NCBI GenBank assembly: GCA_963838805.1
Contig: CAWISK010000005.1
Location: forward strand, 248,001 to 312,000
DNA: 64,000 nt
Reading direction: 5' to 3'
From: CAVRQM01 sp963838805
GTDB taxonomy: Bacteria > Pseudomonadota > Alphaproteobacteria > Acetobacterales > Acetobacteraceae
Numbering within the stretch: position 1 is the first letter of the stretch; the number at the start of each line of letters is the position of its first letter. This document shows, piece by piece, positions 1 to 7,743 of the stretch. The notes beneath the pieces were generated by a model. It saw only the letters and a program-made list of their open reading frames with translations, made no database searches and was not told the DNA's origin. The translations under genes were made by a program, and so were the position numbers.

Positions 1-1157
1 CCGCCCGGACTCTGGCCGATGATGCCCGGCGCCAGGTTGGTGGCCCCCCGACCGCTGCCGGGACCGCCGCCGTCGCCGCCGCGGCAGGCGATCGGGATGC
101 CGTCGCCGCCATAGCTGCCATTGCCGATGATCTGCCCGCCATAGCCCTGGCCGCCGGCGCCGCCGGGTGGCGGCACCAGCACGGTCCCGCCGCCGCCGCC
201 CTGGCCGCCGCTGGCCGCGATATACGGCCCGAAGCCGCTCGAACCGCCCGGCTGGCCGTTCTGCGGGGTCGGCTGGGCGCCGCCACCGGCACCCACCGTG
301 ACCCAGATTGCGCTGCCCGGCACCAGCCCGCCGAACCAGCCGATTGCCCATCCGCCGGCGCCACCGCCACCGCTCGGGAACACCGAATGCGTGCCGCCCG
401 CGCCGCCGCCGCCGATCACCGTCACCTTCACCCGCGTCACCGCGGGCGGCACCACGAACTCGCCCGAACTCAGGAACACCTGCACCGACGCGAAGCCCGG
501 GCGCAGGTCGGGAAGCTTCGAGGTGATGAAGCGGCTGTACGGCCACTGGCTGATGTTGCCGGCGAGGATGCCGGTCTGGCCGTTGGCGACCGTGACCGTC
601 GCCAGCCCCACCCATCCCGGATCGGGCGCCGGTGCCGTGTTGCTGCCGGCGGGAGCGGCGACGCCGCCCTTTGCCGCCAGCGCCACCCGCTGCGCGCGCA
701 AGGTCGGCTGCGCGGTCGCGGTGTTGTTCGGGCCCAGGAATGGTTGCGCCGGATTGGCCGCGTTGTAGTACGGCAGCACCGTCGCGTTGACGTCCGCCTC
801 CTGGAATGCGGCCTGGATCAGGAAGGTGACGGCGAACCCGTTGGTCGAAGGTGCCGACAGCGGCAGGGTGGTGGGCTCAAGGTTGACGCCCATCTTGAGG
901 ATCGCGTCGTTGAGGTCGGCCGGCAGCGAGCCATAGGCGCTCTGGTCCAGCGGCCCGTATGCCGTGAGGCTGCCCGGCGCCACGTCCACCGCCAATCCGC
1001 CCTGCGCCGATGGCACCACCGCCAGCCCGTCGATCGCGGGCGCCGTGCCGAGTGTCGCCGACGCGAGCGCGCCGATTGCCACCATCGCGTTGCGGTTAGT
1101 GTTCAGCAGATCGGTGTCGAGCGGGATGCTGCCGGGATAGACGATGCCACGGTCCAT
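1..1157 (-). CDS. Phage tail fibre / glycine-rich tail protein (C-terminus beyond left edge)
   Basis: Reading the minus strand from the ATG at 1157 gives an unbroken frame of about 385 codons to the window edge, so the C-terminus is missing. GAGGA lies 5 nt upstream of the ATG. The first ~230 residues resemble the virion-attachment part of a tail fibre. The distal part is extremely Gly-rich (runs such as GGGGAGG), as in the glycine-rich tip domains of some phage tail proteins. It follows the tail protein I gene, which is where P2-like phages encode the fibre. Role (host recognition) is inferred from position and composition; no receptor-binding fold can be named. Frames upstream of 1157 reach a TAA, so a non-ATG start a few codons earlier remains possible. 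Confidence 0.7.
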   Translation of the reverse strand, partial: MDRGIVYPGSIPLDTDLLNTNRNAMVAIGALASATLGTAPAIDGLAVVPSAQGGLAVDVAPGSLTAYGPLDQSAYGSLPADLNDAILKMGVNLEPTTLPLSAPSTNGFAVTFLIQAAFQEADVNATVLPYYNAANPAQPFLGPNNTATAQPTLRAQRVALAAKGGVAAPAGSNTAPAPDPGWVGLATVTVANGQTGILAGNISQWPYSRFITSKLPDLRPGFASVQVFLSSGEFVVPPAVTRVKVTVIGGGGAGGTHSVFPSGGGGAGGWAIGWFGGLVPGSAIWVTVGAGGGAQPTPQNGQPGGSSGFGPYIAASGGQGGGGGTVLVPPPGGAGGQGYGGQIIGNGSYGGDGIPIACRGGDGGGPGSGRGATNLAPGIIGQSPG

Positions 1158-1202
1158 GAAGTCCTCGTTGCTGATCCGGGATGGAATAGTGTAGGCCCGG
1201 GC

Positions 1203-1874
1203 TTACCCGGCGAGGCGCGTCCAGGCGATGCCGCAGGCCGGCATGACGCCCGCGATCGCCGCCATGATCGCCGCGTCCTGCGCCGATCCGGTGACCATTG
1301 CGGCGTCGGCGTATTCGATGGCGCCCACGCCGTAGCCGCCCGGTCCGCCGCCGTAGCAGGCGACACCGGGAACGCCGCCGGAGGGCGCGCGATAGGCTAT
1401 GACGAAGCACTGGAACGGCATCTCCAGGCTGCCCCAGCCGCCCGCTCCCGCGACACCCGTGCCGCCATAGGCCAGGAAGCCGCCCCAGCATCCGGTGTCG
1501 GCCGGCCGCATCGGCTCGAAAACGGCGGGCTGGTTGCCGGTGAGATCCGCGATCTGCTTGACCAGGGCCGCGCGGGTTGTCCGGGGCCGCAGTAATTCGA
1601 GGTCGATGCGGGCACGCAGCGCGCTGTCGCTCTCGCCCAGCGCGCGAACCAGCCGCGGCCCGAAACAGTCCTGCGCCACCAGATCAAGCCAGCCGCCTGT
1701 CGCGGTGGCGATGCGCGTCTGCTGCCGTGCGTAGCCGACCAGGGAATAGACCCACGATGCTGCCTGGCCCAACCCGGCCAGCACGCCGTCCAGGATCGGT
1801 GTCGCGTCAGGAAACCAGCGGTTCGGCAGCACGGCGCGCAGCCGCGCCACCATGTCGGACTGATCGCCGATCAT
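1203..1874 (-). CDS. Phage tail protein I-like (baseplate-fibre connector)
   Basis: A 223-residue product that starts (ATG 1874) just after the baseplate J stop. In P2-like phages gene I follows J and its product joins the baseplate wedge to the fibre. The N-terminal half (MVARLRAVLPNRWFPD, then a segment ending LDLVAQDCFG) has the look of the gpI/DUF2313-type proteins. The C-terminal ~80 residues are Gly/Ala-rich. Assignment rests mainly on the V-W-J-I-fibre gene order, which matches P2 exactly; sequence similarity by eye is moderate. The gene appears intact, unlike several neighbours. Confidence 0.65.
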   Translation of the reverse strand: MIGDQSDMVARLRAVLPNRWFPDATPILDGVLAGLGQAASWVYSLVGYARQQTRIATATGGWLDLVAQDCFGPRLVRALGESDSALRARIDLELLRPRTTRAALVKQIADLTGNQPAVFEPMRPADTGCWGGFLAYGGTGVAGAGGWGSLEMPFQCFVIAYRAPSGGVPGVACYGGGPGGYGVGAIEYADAAMVTGSAQDAAIMAAIAGVMPACGIAWTRLAG

Positions 1875-1875
1875 G

Positions 1876-3000
1876 TCAGCTCACCGTCACGCTGGCCGCC
1901 TTGATAACGCCCGACGGCCCCGGAACGATGTCGGCGACGCCGTTGCCGACCAGCAGCGCAAGCACATTGGCAACCCCTGGCGAGGCATCGTACGCGACTT
2001 GCAGCAGCCGCGTGTACGGCAGGGTGGCCCCGATCGGCAGCGCATCGACAAAGGCGCTGATGGCGGAGGTCACCGCCGCCGCGACGGCGCCGTGGTCGTA
2101 GCCCGGCAGCGTCGTGACCGTGAGGCTCGCCGGCACCTGGACCACTTTCGGCGCTTGCACGGCGAAGCTGGTACCCACGGGCCGCACCGCCTCGATGGCG
2201 TTCGCCGCGGCGGCGAGCACCGAGGCGGGTGGAGACCCACTGCCGTCATCGACCGTGACGACGAAACGCCCCATGACCTGCCCCGCGCCGGGCGACACGT
2301 TCTCCTCGATCGCATAGGCGAGCCCCTGCCGCGTCGCCAGCACGGCCGAGCCGATGGCGAGCGGCGTCGCCCGCGACAGCGACGCCAGGAAAAGCTGGAA
2401 ACGCGCGCGCAGCGCTGCATCCGACTCCGCATCCAGCCCCCCCGCCATCGGCCGCGCGTTGGCGACGGTGTCCACCCCCGGTACCGCCGCTGCGAGGAGG
2501 GTGATGCTGCCGGCCTGCACGTTGCCGGCGCTGCCCGCGACCAGTGCCTGCACCGGGATGCTGACACTGGCCGCACCGGCCGCCAGCAGATAGCCGTTCA
2601 GCGAGGCTTGCCACGCCGCGTTGGTCGGATCGGGCACGACGGCAAAGGTCTGCGTCCCGTCCGCCGTGCGCACCGGCGTGCCAACCGGCACCAGCGCCGA
2701 AGCGGTGGGAGCGAACCGGGAAAATTGCACCTGTCCCGCCGCCGCCGTGGCCGGCAAGCGGGTGAGCGAGAAATCCGCCATCCAGCTGTCCAGGTCCGGC
2801 CCGGTGCTGGTGGCGGCGCGGGTCGTCTGCAACACCAGCACGATCAGCCATTGCAGCCAGAGCGAAACGCTGGCGCTCGCCTCCAGCACGGCGCGCAGCG
2901 CGCTGCCCACCGAGAGATCGAGCAGCTGGCTCGCCGCGCCCTGCACCGCCGCCGCGGCGTTGCTGACCAGTGCCGAGAAATTCTGCAGCGGCAATTGCAT
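1876..3000 (-). CDS. Phage baseplate J-like protein
   Basis: A 374-residue baseplate wedge protein of the gpJ/Mu gp47 family. The N-terminus (LQNFSALVSNAAAAVQGAAS) and the region with ATSTGPDLDSWMADFSLTR, followed by an FSRFAPTASA segment and a later GGLDAESDAALRARFQLFL stretch, are typical of Baseplate_J proteins (the E/D-S-D-xxLR-x-R motif near the middle). Start chosen at ATG 3000, which overlaps the stop of the gp25/W gene as ATGA; a GTG one codon upstream is also open. It probably builds the wedge that triggers sheath contraction together with the W and I products on either side. Confidence 0.85.
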   Translation of the reverse strand: MQLPLQNFSALVSNAAAAVQGAASQLLDLSVGSALRAVLEASASVSLWLQWLIVLVLQTTRAATSTGPDLDSWMADFSLTRLPATAAAGQVQFSRFAPTASALVPVGTPVRTADGTQTFAVVPDPTNAAWQASLNGYLLAAGAASVSIPVQALVAGSAGNVQAGSITLLAAAVPGVDTVANARPMAGGLDAESDAALRARFQLFLASLSRATPLAIGSAVLATRQGLAYAIEENVSPGAGQVMGRFVVTVDDGSGSPPASVLAAAANAIEAVRPVGTSFAVQAPKVVQVPASLTVTTLPGYDHGAVAAAVTSAISAFVDALPIGATLPYTRLLQVAYDASPGVANVLALLVGNGVADIVPGPSGVIKAASVTVS

Positions 3001-3371
3001 CACGCACCTCCCACGCTGAAGCTCAGAAGCTGCGTCTGACCGCTCGGTGCGTCCGTGTAGAGGATCGTCACGAACACCTCGCCGTCGCCGCCCGCCTGCA
3101 CGTCGATCTGCGGCTCCGGAGAGCGTGCAACGACAGTCTCGCGAAAGATCTGACTGCGGATCACGCCGCTGATACGCGCCTCGTCAACCGGCTGGCCCAC
3201 GAATTGCGCAAGGCCGGCGCCATAGTCGAGTTGCCAGATGTAATCCCCGGGATTGGTCAGCAGCCTGCGCAGCACGCGCTGCTGACCGAGGGTCGTGCCG
3301 TCTACCGAGGCGATGTCGCCGGTGGCGCTGGCCAGAAGGTCAGAGCCGAACTGATGCCAGATGTCGGCCAA
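3000..3371 (-). CDS. Phage baseplate wedge protein W / gp25-like
   Basis: A 123-residue protein of the GPW/gp25 family, the small lysozyme-like wedge subunit that nucleates sheath assembly in contractile tails. Characteristic features are the mid-protein LLTNPGDYIWQLDYGAGL segment and the terminal beta-strand region with TILYTDAPSGQTQLLSFSV. Start is a TTG at 3371 preceded by GGAG. The stop overlaps the J gene as ATGA, so the two are translationally coupled. Position between V and J matches P2 gene order. Confidence 0.8.
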   Translation of the reverse strand: MADIWHQFGSDLLASATGDIASVDGTTLGQQRVLRRLLTNPGDYIWQLDYGAGLAQFVGQPVDEARISGVIRSQIFRETVVARSPEPQIDVQAGGDGEVFVTILYTDAPSGQTQLLSFSVGGA

Positions 3372-3390
3372 GCGTTTGCTCCGTGAGCTA

Positions 3391-3906
3391 TCAATCCTGC
3401 GGATCGGGCGCCGAGACCTGGCCGCCCTGCGGATCGGCGTGAGTGTGCGCGTCGTAGTGCTGACGCAGCCGGTTCAGGCTGCCGGTGCGGTCGTACACAT
3501 CGCCATTCACATGCAGATCGCCCTGCATCTGGATGGTCCCGTCATTCTGCAACTTGATGAAGCTGCCGGATTGGTGCACCAGCCAGAACTCGCCGACCGG
3601 TGCGGCCACGGCGCGCGCCTGATCGCTCCAGGCGCGGCCGACGATCACCCCATGCTCGCTGTCGCCTTCCTGCGCCACCACCAGCACTTGGTCGCCGGTC
3701 GCCGGCGGGCAGGCCATGCCCCAGCCGGCACCGACCCAACCTGTCAGGACAGGGAGCCAGCCGGTGATGACGCCTTCCGGCTGCAACGCGACCCGTGCCG
3801 CCGGCCGCTGCGGATCGACGCTGGTAACGATGCCGAACCGCGCCTGCCCGGCACCCTGGTCCAGCGCGGTCGCCTGCGCCTTGAGCGCGTTCAGGAACCG
3901 CTGCAT
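3391..3906 (-). CDS. Phage baseplate assembly protein V (spike)
   Basis: A 171-residue gpV-like spike protein. The N-terminal OB-fold segment (RFGIVTSVDPQRPAARVAL, then WLPVLTGWVGAGWGMACPP and GDQVLVVAQEGD) is typical. The C-terminus has the short beta-helix repeats of spikes (GSFIKLQNDGTIQMQGDLHV followed by NGDVYD). Such proteins form the membrane-piercing tip beneath the hub. The ATG at 3906 overlaps the stop of the D-like hub gene (TAATG). It closes the hub genes and leads into the wedge genes W, J and I. Confidence 0.85.
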   Translation of the reverse strand: MQRFLNALKAQATALDQGAGQARFGIVTSVDPQRPAARVALQPEGVITGWLPVLTGWVGAGWGMACPPATGDQVLVVAQEGDSEHGVIVGRAWSDQARAVAAPVGEFWLVHQSGSFIKLQNDGTIQMQGDLHVNGDVYDRTGSLNRLRQHYDAHTHADPQGGQVSAPDPQD

Positions 3907-4965
3907 TACGCTGCCGCCGCAGAGACGTTGCGTGCGCGCACGACCTGATGAAACCCGTGCCGCGCATCGATGTGACGCACCAGCTCGTCCACGCGGTAGG
4001 TCTGGTCGAACGCCGAGCCGGTGCCTTCCAGGGCTACCGGCAGATGTGCGTCGAGCACGAGGTCGCCCGGCATCTCCGCGGTGATGACGCGCTCGTGCAA
4101 AGACAATTCGGCCAGGCGCTGTTGCGCAATCTGGAGTGCCACATCGGGCGTCAGATTCGGCAGGACGAAGCTGTACTGGTGCGCCAGCGCAGCTGCCTGC
4201 GCCGACTGCGCGGTACTCGCCGCTTGCGAAAAGCCCTGGGCCATGCGGCTGTTCCAGCTGTTGACGGTCACGGTGATGTCGCCGGCGAACGTCAGCGACC
4301 GTTCGAGCCGCAACGATTCGATGTTGACTGGCCCGTTCAGTGTGGCGACCGGCCGCAGCACGGCTTCCGGCAAGGCCGTAGTGGCCGGCGGAACAAAGTG
4401 CAGCGTGCCGCCAGCCGCCCAGAGGTCGAACCCCTCGTGCTCCGCAAGTCCGACGAGCAGGTCCCATTCCGTCGTGGCGCGGCTGAACTGGTCGAGCGTG
4501 ATACGGTCATGCTCGAGCTGCCAGTAGCGGCCGACCGGCGTGGTCGTCTGCTGCACCCGGGCGGCAAGCCCGTGCCGGCCAGCCAGCAATATGGCGATCT
4601 CGCTCGCGGTCCGGTTGGCGAAGGTCTCGCGCGTGCGCGCCTCGATCAGTGCCGCCGACAGGTCGCGACCGGACAGGTGAACGACCCCGAGGATCGGATC
4701 GAGTGTCACGCTGTCGACATGGCCCTGTACCAGGCTTGTGAACCCGCTGCCGAGGCTCGCCTGCACGTCGATCAGCAGCGGCCACCGTATCGGCCCAGAA
4801 CGAGGCGCCGCGCGACGGATCGGCGGAAAGGGACACCGTCACATCGAACGTGTCGCAGGAGCGATTGCCGGTGGCGACGATGTGCGCGCGCATCGCGCCC
4901 ACGACCGGCGTGCCGTTCGCAAGTACGAGCAGCAACGGCGAGCGAATTGCGTCACTGCTGGACAA
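3906..4965 (-). CDS. Phage late control / tail hub protein D-like (frame broken at ~4782)
   Basis: The hub protein is split over two frames. The first ~60 residues run from a TTG at 4965 (SPLLLVLANGTPVVGAMRAH ... GASFWADTV). The remaining ~290 residues continue in another frame from LLIDVQASLGSG. Dropping one base near 4782 joins them into about 352 residues, normal for gpD/phage late control proteins. Family features include LSGRDLSAALIEARTRETF, the WDLLVGLAEHEGFDLW segment typical of gpD proteins, and a late VDELVRHIDARHGFH motif. It sits between the LysM-like X gene (14-bp overlap) and V, as in P2-like hubs. The break is more likely a base-call error than decay because both halves are well conserved. 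Confidence 0.75.
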
Positions 4966-5137
4966 TGCCGCCCCCAGCCGCCTGATTGACCGGCGGGATC
5001 AGCAACGTGACCACGCCTGATAGCATCGGATCGGAGAGGCTGTTCGCCTGCGCGATCCGCAGCCACTGCGTCGCGTCGCCAAGCTGGTCGGCCGCCACCT
5101 GGAACAGATTACCGCCGGCAATCATCAGCCTCTGCAT
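4952..5137 (-). CDS. Phage tail protein X / small LysM-like baseplate protein
   Basis: A 61-residue protein whose core (GGNLFQVAADQLGDATQWLR, then IAQANSLSDPML) follows the LysM-type pattern of gpX-like hub proteins, with the usual sequence 'N-L-x-x-V-A-x-x-x-L-G-D-A-x-x-W-x-x-I-A-x-x-N'. Such proteins bind inside the hub beneath the tape measure. It lies directly upstream of the D-like hub gene and overlaps it by 14 bp. The upstream 229-residue gene ends 4 bp before its ATG. Confidence 0.75.
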   Translation of the reverse strand: MQRLMIAGGNLFQVAADQLGDATQWLRIAQANSLSDPMLSGVVTLLIPPVNQAAGGGIVQQ

Positions 5138-5140
5138 CGC

Positions 5141-5830
5141 CTAGCTCCCCGCATTGGCAAGATTGGCCTGGGCGCGCCGGACGTAGCCCTGCGCTGCCGC
5201 AAGCTGCGCCATCCCCTGTGCCGCCGCCGCGACGCTCGGGAAGTCGCCTGCTGCGCTCAGGTTCGCTGCGCCGCCCGACAGACTCAACGAGAGTCCGGCG
5301 GCCGCGCCCCCCAACGCTGCCGTCGCCGCGGCATAGGCATTGCTGCCCGGAGACGCAGCCCCGGAGATGCCCAGCGCCATCGTCGCAGCCGAGAGATCGA
5401 CCCCGGCAAGGCCGCTCGCTGTCGCCAGATCCGCCGTCACGCTCGCGATCAGCGACATGCCCGCCTGAACGAGCGCCGCCGTCTCGTCCGCAAGCACGCT
5501 GCACACGATGCGATAGGGTATCCAATTGCCGCGCTCGTAGCTTGCTGCGAACTCGCTCACCACCACGAGATAGGAGAACACGTCCCATGCCAGCGGCCAG
5601 GCGACGCCTTGAGCGCGCATCAGGTCGATCTGCAAGGCCCGGGCCGCCGCATCGGAGCCGCTGAACGTGCCGGTCCAGGCCAGGGGAGAGTCGTCGCGCC
5701 CCATCGCGTCGATCACCCGCCCGCCGCCCGGCATCTGGTGAATCGCGAGGCGCTGGCGGCCACCGAAGACGATCCGCGCGGGGATCTCGAAATCCTGGAA
5801 GGCGATCGGGCCGAGGAACAATCCGGTCAT
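5141..5830 (-). CDS. Phage DNA-circularisation N-like / baseplate hub protein
   Basis: A 229-residue protein beginning MTGLFLGPIAFQDFEIPARI. The N-terminal ~120 residues form a compact beta-rich domain (GGRQRLAIHQMPGGGRVIDA, then PLAWTGTFSGSDA and WPLAWDVFSYLVVVSEF). This pattern resembles the N-terminal domain of phage DNA circularisation/hub proteins and LysM-associated hub proteins that bridge tape measure and tail tip. The rest is Ala/Gly-rich helix. The slot between tape measure and X/D supports a hub role; the name DNA circularisation is historical. No active-site residues were identified. Confidence 0.55.
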   Translation of the reverse strand: MTGLFLGPIAFQDFEIPARIVFGGRQRLAIHQMPGGGRVIDAMGRDDSPLAWTGTFSGSDAAARALQIDLMRAQGVAWPLAWDVFSYLVVVSEFAASYERGNWIPYRIVCSVLADETAALVQAGMSLIASVTADLATASGLAGVDLSAATMALGISGAASPGSNAYAAATAALGGAAAGLSLSLSGGAANLSAAGDFPSVAAAAQGMAQLAAAQGYVRRAQANLANAGS

Positions 5831-5834
5831 GCGC

Positions 5835-6788
5835 TCACCGTCCTTGCAGGGAGCCCGGCCAGCGCGGCCCCATCAGTGAATCGTGCCCAGTGCTGCCGCG
5901 AGGCGGCCCGCCGGCGGCGCGCGCCAGCGTCTCGGATATCCAGTGGCCGACACGCACCCCGTCGAGGAAAACGTCCCCGTGCATCGGTGCGCTGGCAGCG
6001 CCGCTCGCGCCCTGCGACGCCTCGGGGGGCGGGCCGGGTGTCGCCTCGGGCGCAGGTGTCGCTGAGGGCGCTGATGGCGCTATTGCGCCTGCGACAACCG
6101 GCCCCTTCGGTGCCACCGGTGCGGCCGGTGCGCCCACGAAACCGGGATCCTTCGGTATCGTCGCCATGGGCGTGGACGCGACAGCCGCTTCCGGTGCAGC
6201 GGCAGGCGGGGCGAGCGGGGCGGGCAGCGGCGGCGCCTCGCGCGGGGCCGTGCCGGCGGGTGCGATTGGTGGTGTTGCGGCGGGCAAGGGTACCGCCTCC
6301 GCCCGCATGATGCGCACCACCGGTCCTGGCCGCGCGGGTTGAGCCAGCGGCTCGGCAGGGGTTTGGCCGCGAGCCGGAGCCCGCGGCATCGCCTGGGCCA
6401 CCGGCTGCGCGAGCGGCGCGAGCGGAGGGGGCGCGAGACTCCCCGGGTCATCTGCACTGGCGCATGGCTCGCGCAGGGGCGGTGGCGCGGCCGGCTGTCC
6501 GGCTCGGATACCAGTGAGGCTTGCCGCCGGACTCGCCGCCGCTCGCGACGGGCGCGGGCTGGCCGGTTGCGCAAGCTCCGGCGGATGGTGGGGCTGCCGC
6601 GGCAGCGACGGCGGCAATGCCGGCGGGCTAAGCGTGGGACTGCCGAGACCCTGCTGCACCACTCGCCCCAGCGCCGCGATCTCATCGCTCGCGGCGACGA
6701 TTGCTGCCTCGACATCGACCATCAACATGGCGAAGCCGATCGCGGCGGGGTCGTCCGGAGCCGGGTCTTGTGCCGCGGTCTCGCTCAC
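5835..6788 (-). CDS. Candidate tape measure protein, short and Pro/Ala-rich
   Basis: A 317-residue protein in the tape-measure slot, immediately after the two-frame tail chaperones and before the hub genes. The GTG at 6788 overlaps the preceding stop (GTGA) and has a strong GGGAGGAG site 5 nt upstream. Residues ~1-50 are helical (IGFAMLMVDVEAAIVAASDE). Residues ~55-260 are low-complexity Pro/Ala/Arg. The last ~45 residues look folded (GDVFLDGVRVGHWISETLAR). No transmembrane segments are apparent. Tape measures set tail length at about 1.5 angstrom per residue, so this would give an unusually short tail of roughly 45-50 nm. The function is inferred from position only. Confidence 0.45.
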   Translation of the reverse strand: MSETAAQDPAPDDPAAIGFAMLMVDVEAAIVAASDEIAALGRVVQQGLGSPTLSPPALPPSLPRQPHHPPELAQPASPRPSRAAASPAASLTGIRAGQPAAPPPLREPCASADDPGSLAPPPLAPLAQPVAQAMPRAPARGQTPAEPLAQPARPGPVVRIMRAEAVPLPAATPPIAPAGTAPREAPPLPAPLAPPAAAPEAAVASTPMATIPKDPGFVGAPAAPVAPKGPVVAGAIAPSAPSATPAPEATPGPPPEASQGASGAASAPMHGDVFLDGVRVGHWISETLARAAGGPPRGSTGHDSLMGPRWPGSLQGR

Positions 6789-7296
6789 GTGCGCTCCTCC
6801 CATTGCCATGTCGCGAAGTCGAAACGCCGTCCTTCGAGCGTTCCCAGTGCGATCACCCACGCCGCCCGCTCGTCTTGCGGCAGCGAGAAGGCGACATCGA
6901 ATGGCACCCCGTTCCGCACCAGGAACAGGCTATCGACCAGGTCGGGATGCCGGCTCAGTTTTTTGCGTCAGCCACGACGGCATCGGCAGCCGCCGCCGCG
7001 AGCGCCGCCGACGCAGCCGCGAGGCCCGGATCGCCCAGCCGCGCCACCAGCGCCTCGACCTGCGCCTCGGTCGCGGGTGCCGGCACCGGTACGTCGTCGA
7101 CGGCGACGACGCTCACGGCCAGGGTTGCAAGCCCGATCCATCCGGGATTGGCCGCCAGCACCGGCCCCGCCGCCTTGAACAGGCGCAGGCGTTCGAGTGC
7201 CCCAAGCCGCCGTAGCGCGAGCTTGCGCCCCAGCCGATCGGTTGTCTCGAGCGAGGCTTGCGCCGCCTCGAGGATTCGCTGCGAGGGTGTCTGCAT
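6785..7296 (-). CDS. Tail assembly chaperone fusion made by -1 ribosomal frameshift
   Basis: After the slip at 6958-6964 the -1 frame stays open for 56 codons to a TGA at 6785. It encodes LSRHPDLVDSLFLVRNGVPF followed by DVAFSLPQDERAAW and ending WQWEERT. This tail has no ribosome-binding site of its own near the overlap. Its size (fusion about 170 residues) and position match the GT-type chaperone fusions conserved across long-tailed phages, which bind the tape measure during tail assembly. The -1 tail has the aromatic/acidic, phage-like composition seen in T-type domains. The existence of the fusion is predicted, not shown. Confidence 0.7.
6955..7296 (-). CDS. Tail assembly chaperone, short (zero-frame) product
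   Basis: A 113-residue helical protein (MQTPSQRILEAAQASLETTD ... VALVARLGDPGLAAASAAL) starting at ATG 7296, which overlaps the tail tube stop as ATGA. It lies between the tube and tape-measure genes, the standard slot for the lambda G / Mu gp41-like chaperone. It ends at a TGA directly after the slippery sequence A-AAA-AAC. The zero-frame product therefore corresponds to the G-type partner. A proportion of ribosomes is predicted to shift at the site to make the longer fusion described separately. Confidence 0.7.
   Translation of the reverse strand: MQTPSQRILEAAQASLETTDRLGRKLALRRLGALERLRLFKAAGPVLAANPGWIGLATLAVSVVAVDDVPVPAPATEAQVEALVARLGDPGLAAASAALAAAAADAVVADAKN
6958..6964 (-). promoter_or_regulatory. 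Programmed -1 frameshift slippery heptamer A-AAA-AAC
   Basis: On the minus strand the zero frame reads GCA AAA AAC TGA, giving the canonical X-XXY-YYZ heptamer A AAA AAC (6964 down to 6958) with the zero-frame stop immediately behind it. The -1 frame is open for 56 more codons. This is the configuration used for tail-chaperone fusions in many phages. It is distinct from the accidental-looking frameshifts elsewhere in the window because the shift is -1, the heptamer is canonical and the position is conserved. Confidence 0.75.
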
Positions 7297-7731
7297 CACA
7301 GCCGGCTGCGCTGTGCGGCGTAGAATTCCAGCCGCTGCTTGACGCTCGCATCGCCACGCCAGGCGCCGGCATTGGTCAGCTTGAAGACGACGCCCTGGAA
7401 CTGGTACGTGCTGGTGCTGCCGTCCGTCTCGTTGATGTACTGGTACAGAGTCGATTGCGTCAGCGCTGCCCCCGCGTAGTACCTGGGACTCCAGTTGCGC
7501 GATGAAATCCTCGGCTACCGACGAGCCACGCTCCAGGTCGAAGCTCCCGTCCCAGCCCTTCGGCAACTCGGCCGCAAGCTGCACGCCGTCGATGCGATCA
7601 ACTCGCACGGGCGCGGTCACCTGCCGGCACTCGAAGCCGGTGACGTGGCTCAGATCGATGCGCCCCGCCGGGCCGATCACCACAAGCTGACAGTCGCGGC
7701 CGACGGAAAAGGCGTTCGTGCTACCCGACAT
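7296..7731 (-). CDS. Phage tail tube protein (frame broken at ~7482)
   Basis: The major tail tube protein, directly downstream of the sheath gene as in all contractile-tail operons. The first ~83 residues (MSGSTNAFSVGRDCQLVVIG ... GWDGSFDLERGSSVAEDF) and the last ~60 (YYAGAALTQSTLYQYINETD, then YQFQGVVFKLTNAGAW and KQRLEFYAAQRSRL) lie in different frames. Removing one base near 7482 restores a 144-residue protein, a normal size for Mu/P2-like tubes. The segment NETDGS...YQFQGVVFKLTNAG...GDASVKQRLEF is typical of tube proteins. The stop overlaps the chaperone ATG (ATGA). Confidence 0.8.
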
Positions 7732-7743
7732 GCTCTATCCCCC

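Noticed and set aside
1873..3039. A plus-strand open frame of 388 codons opposite baseplate J.
   Set aside because: Arg/His-rich shadow without motifs; the baseplate J assignment is strong.
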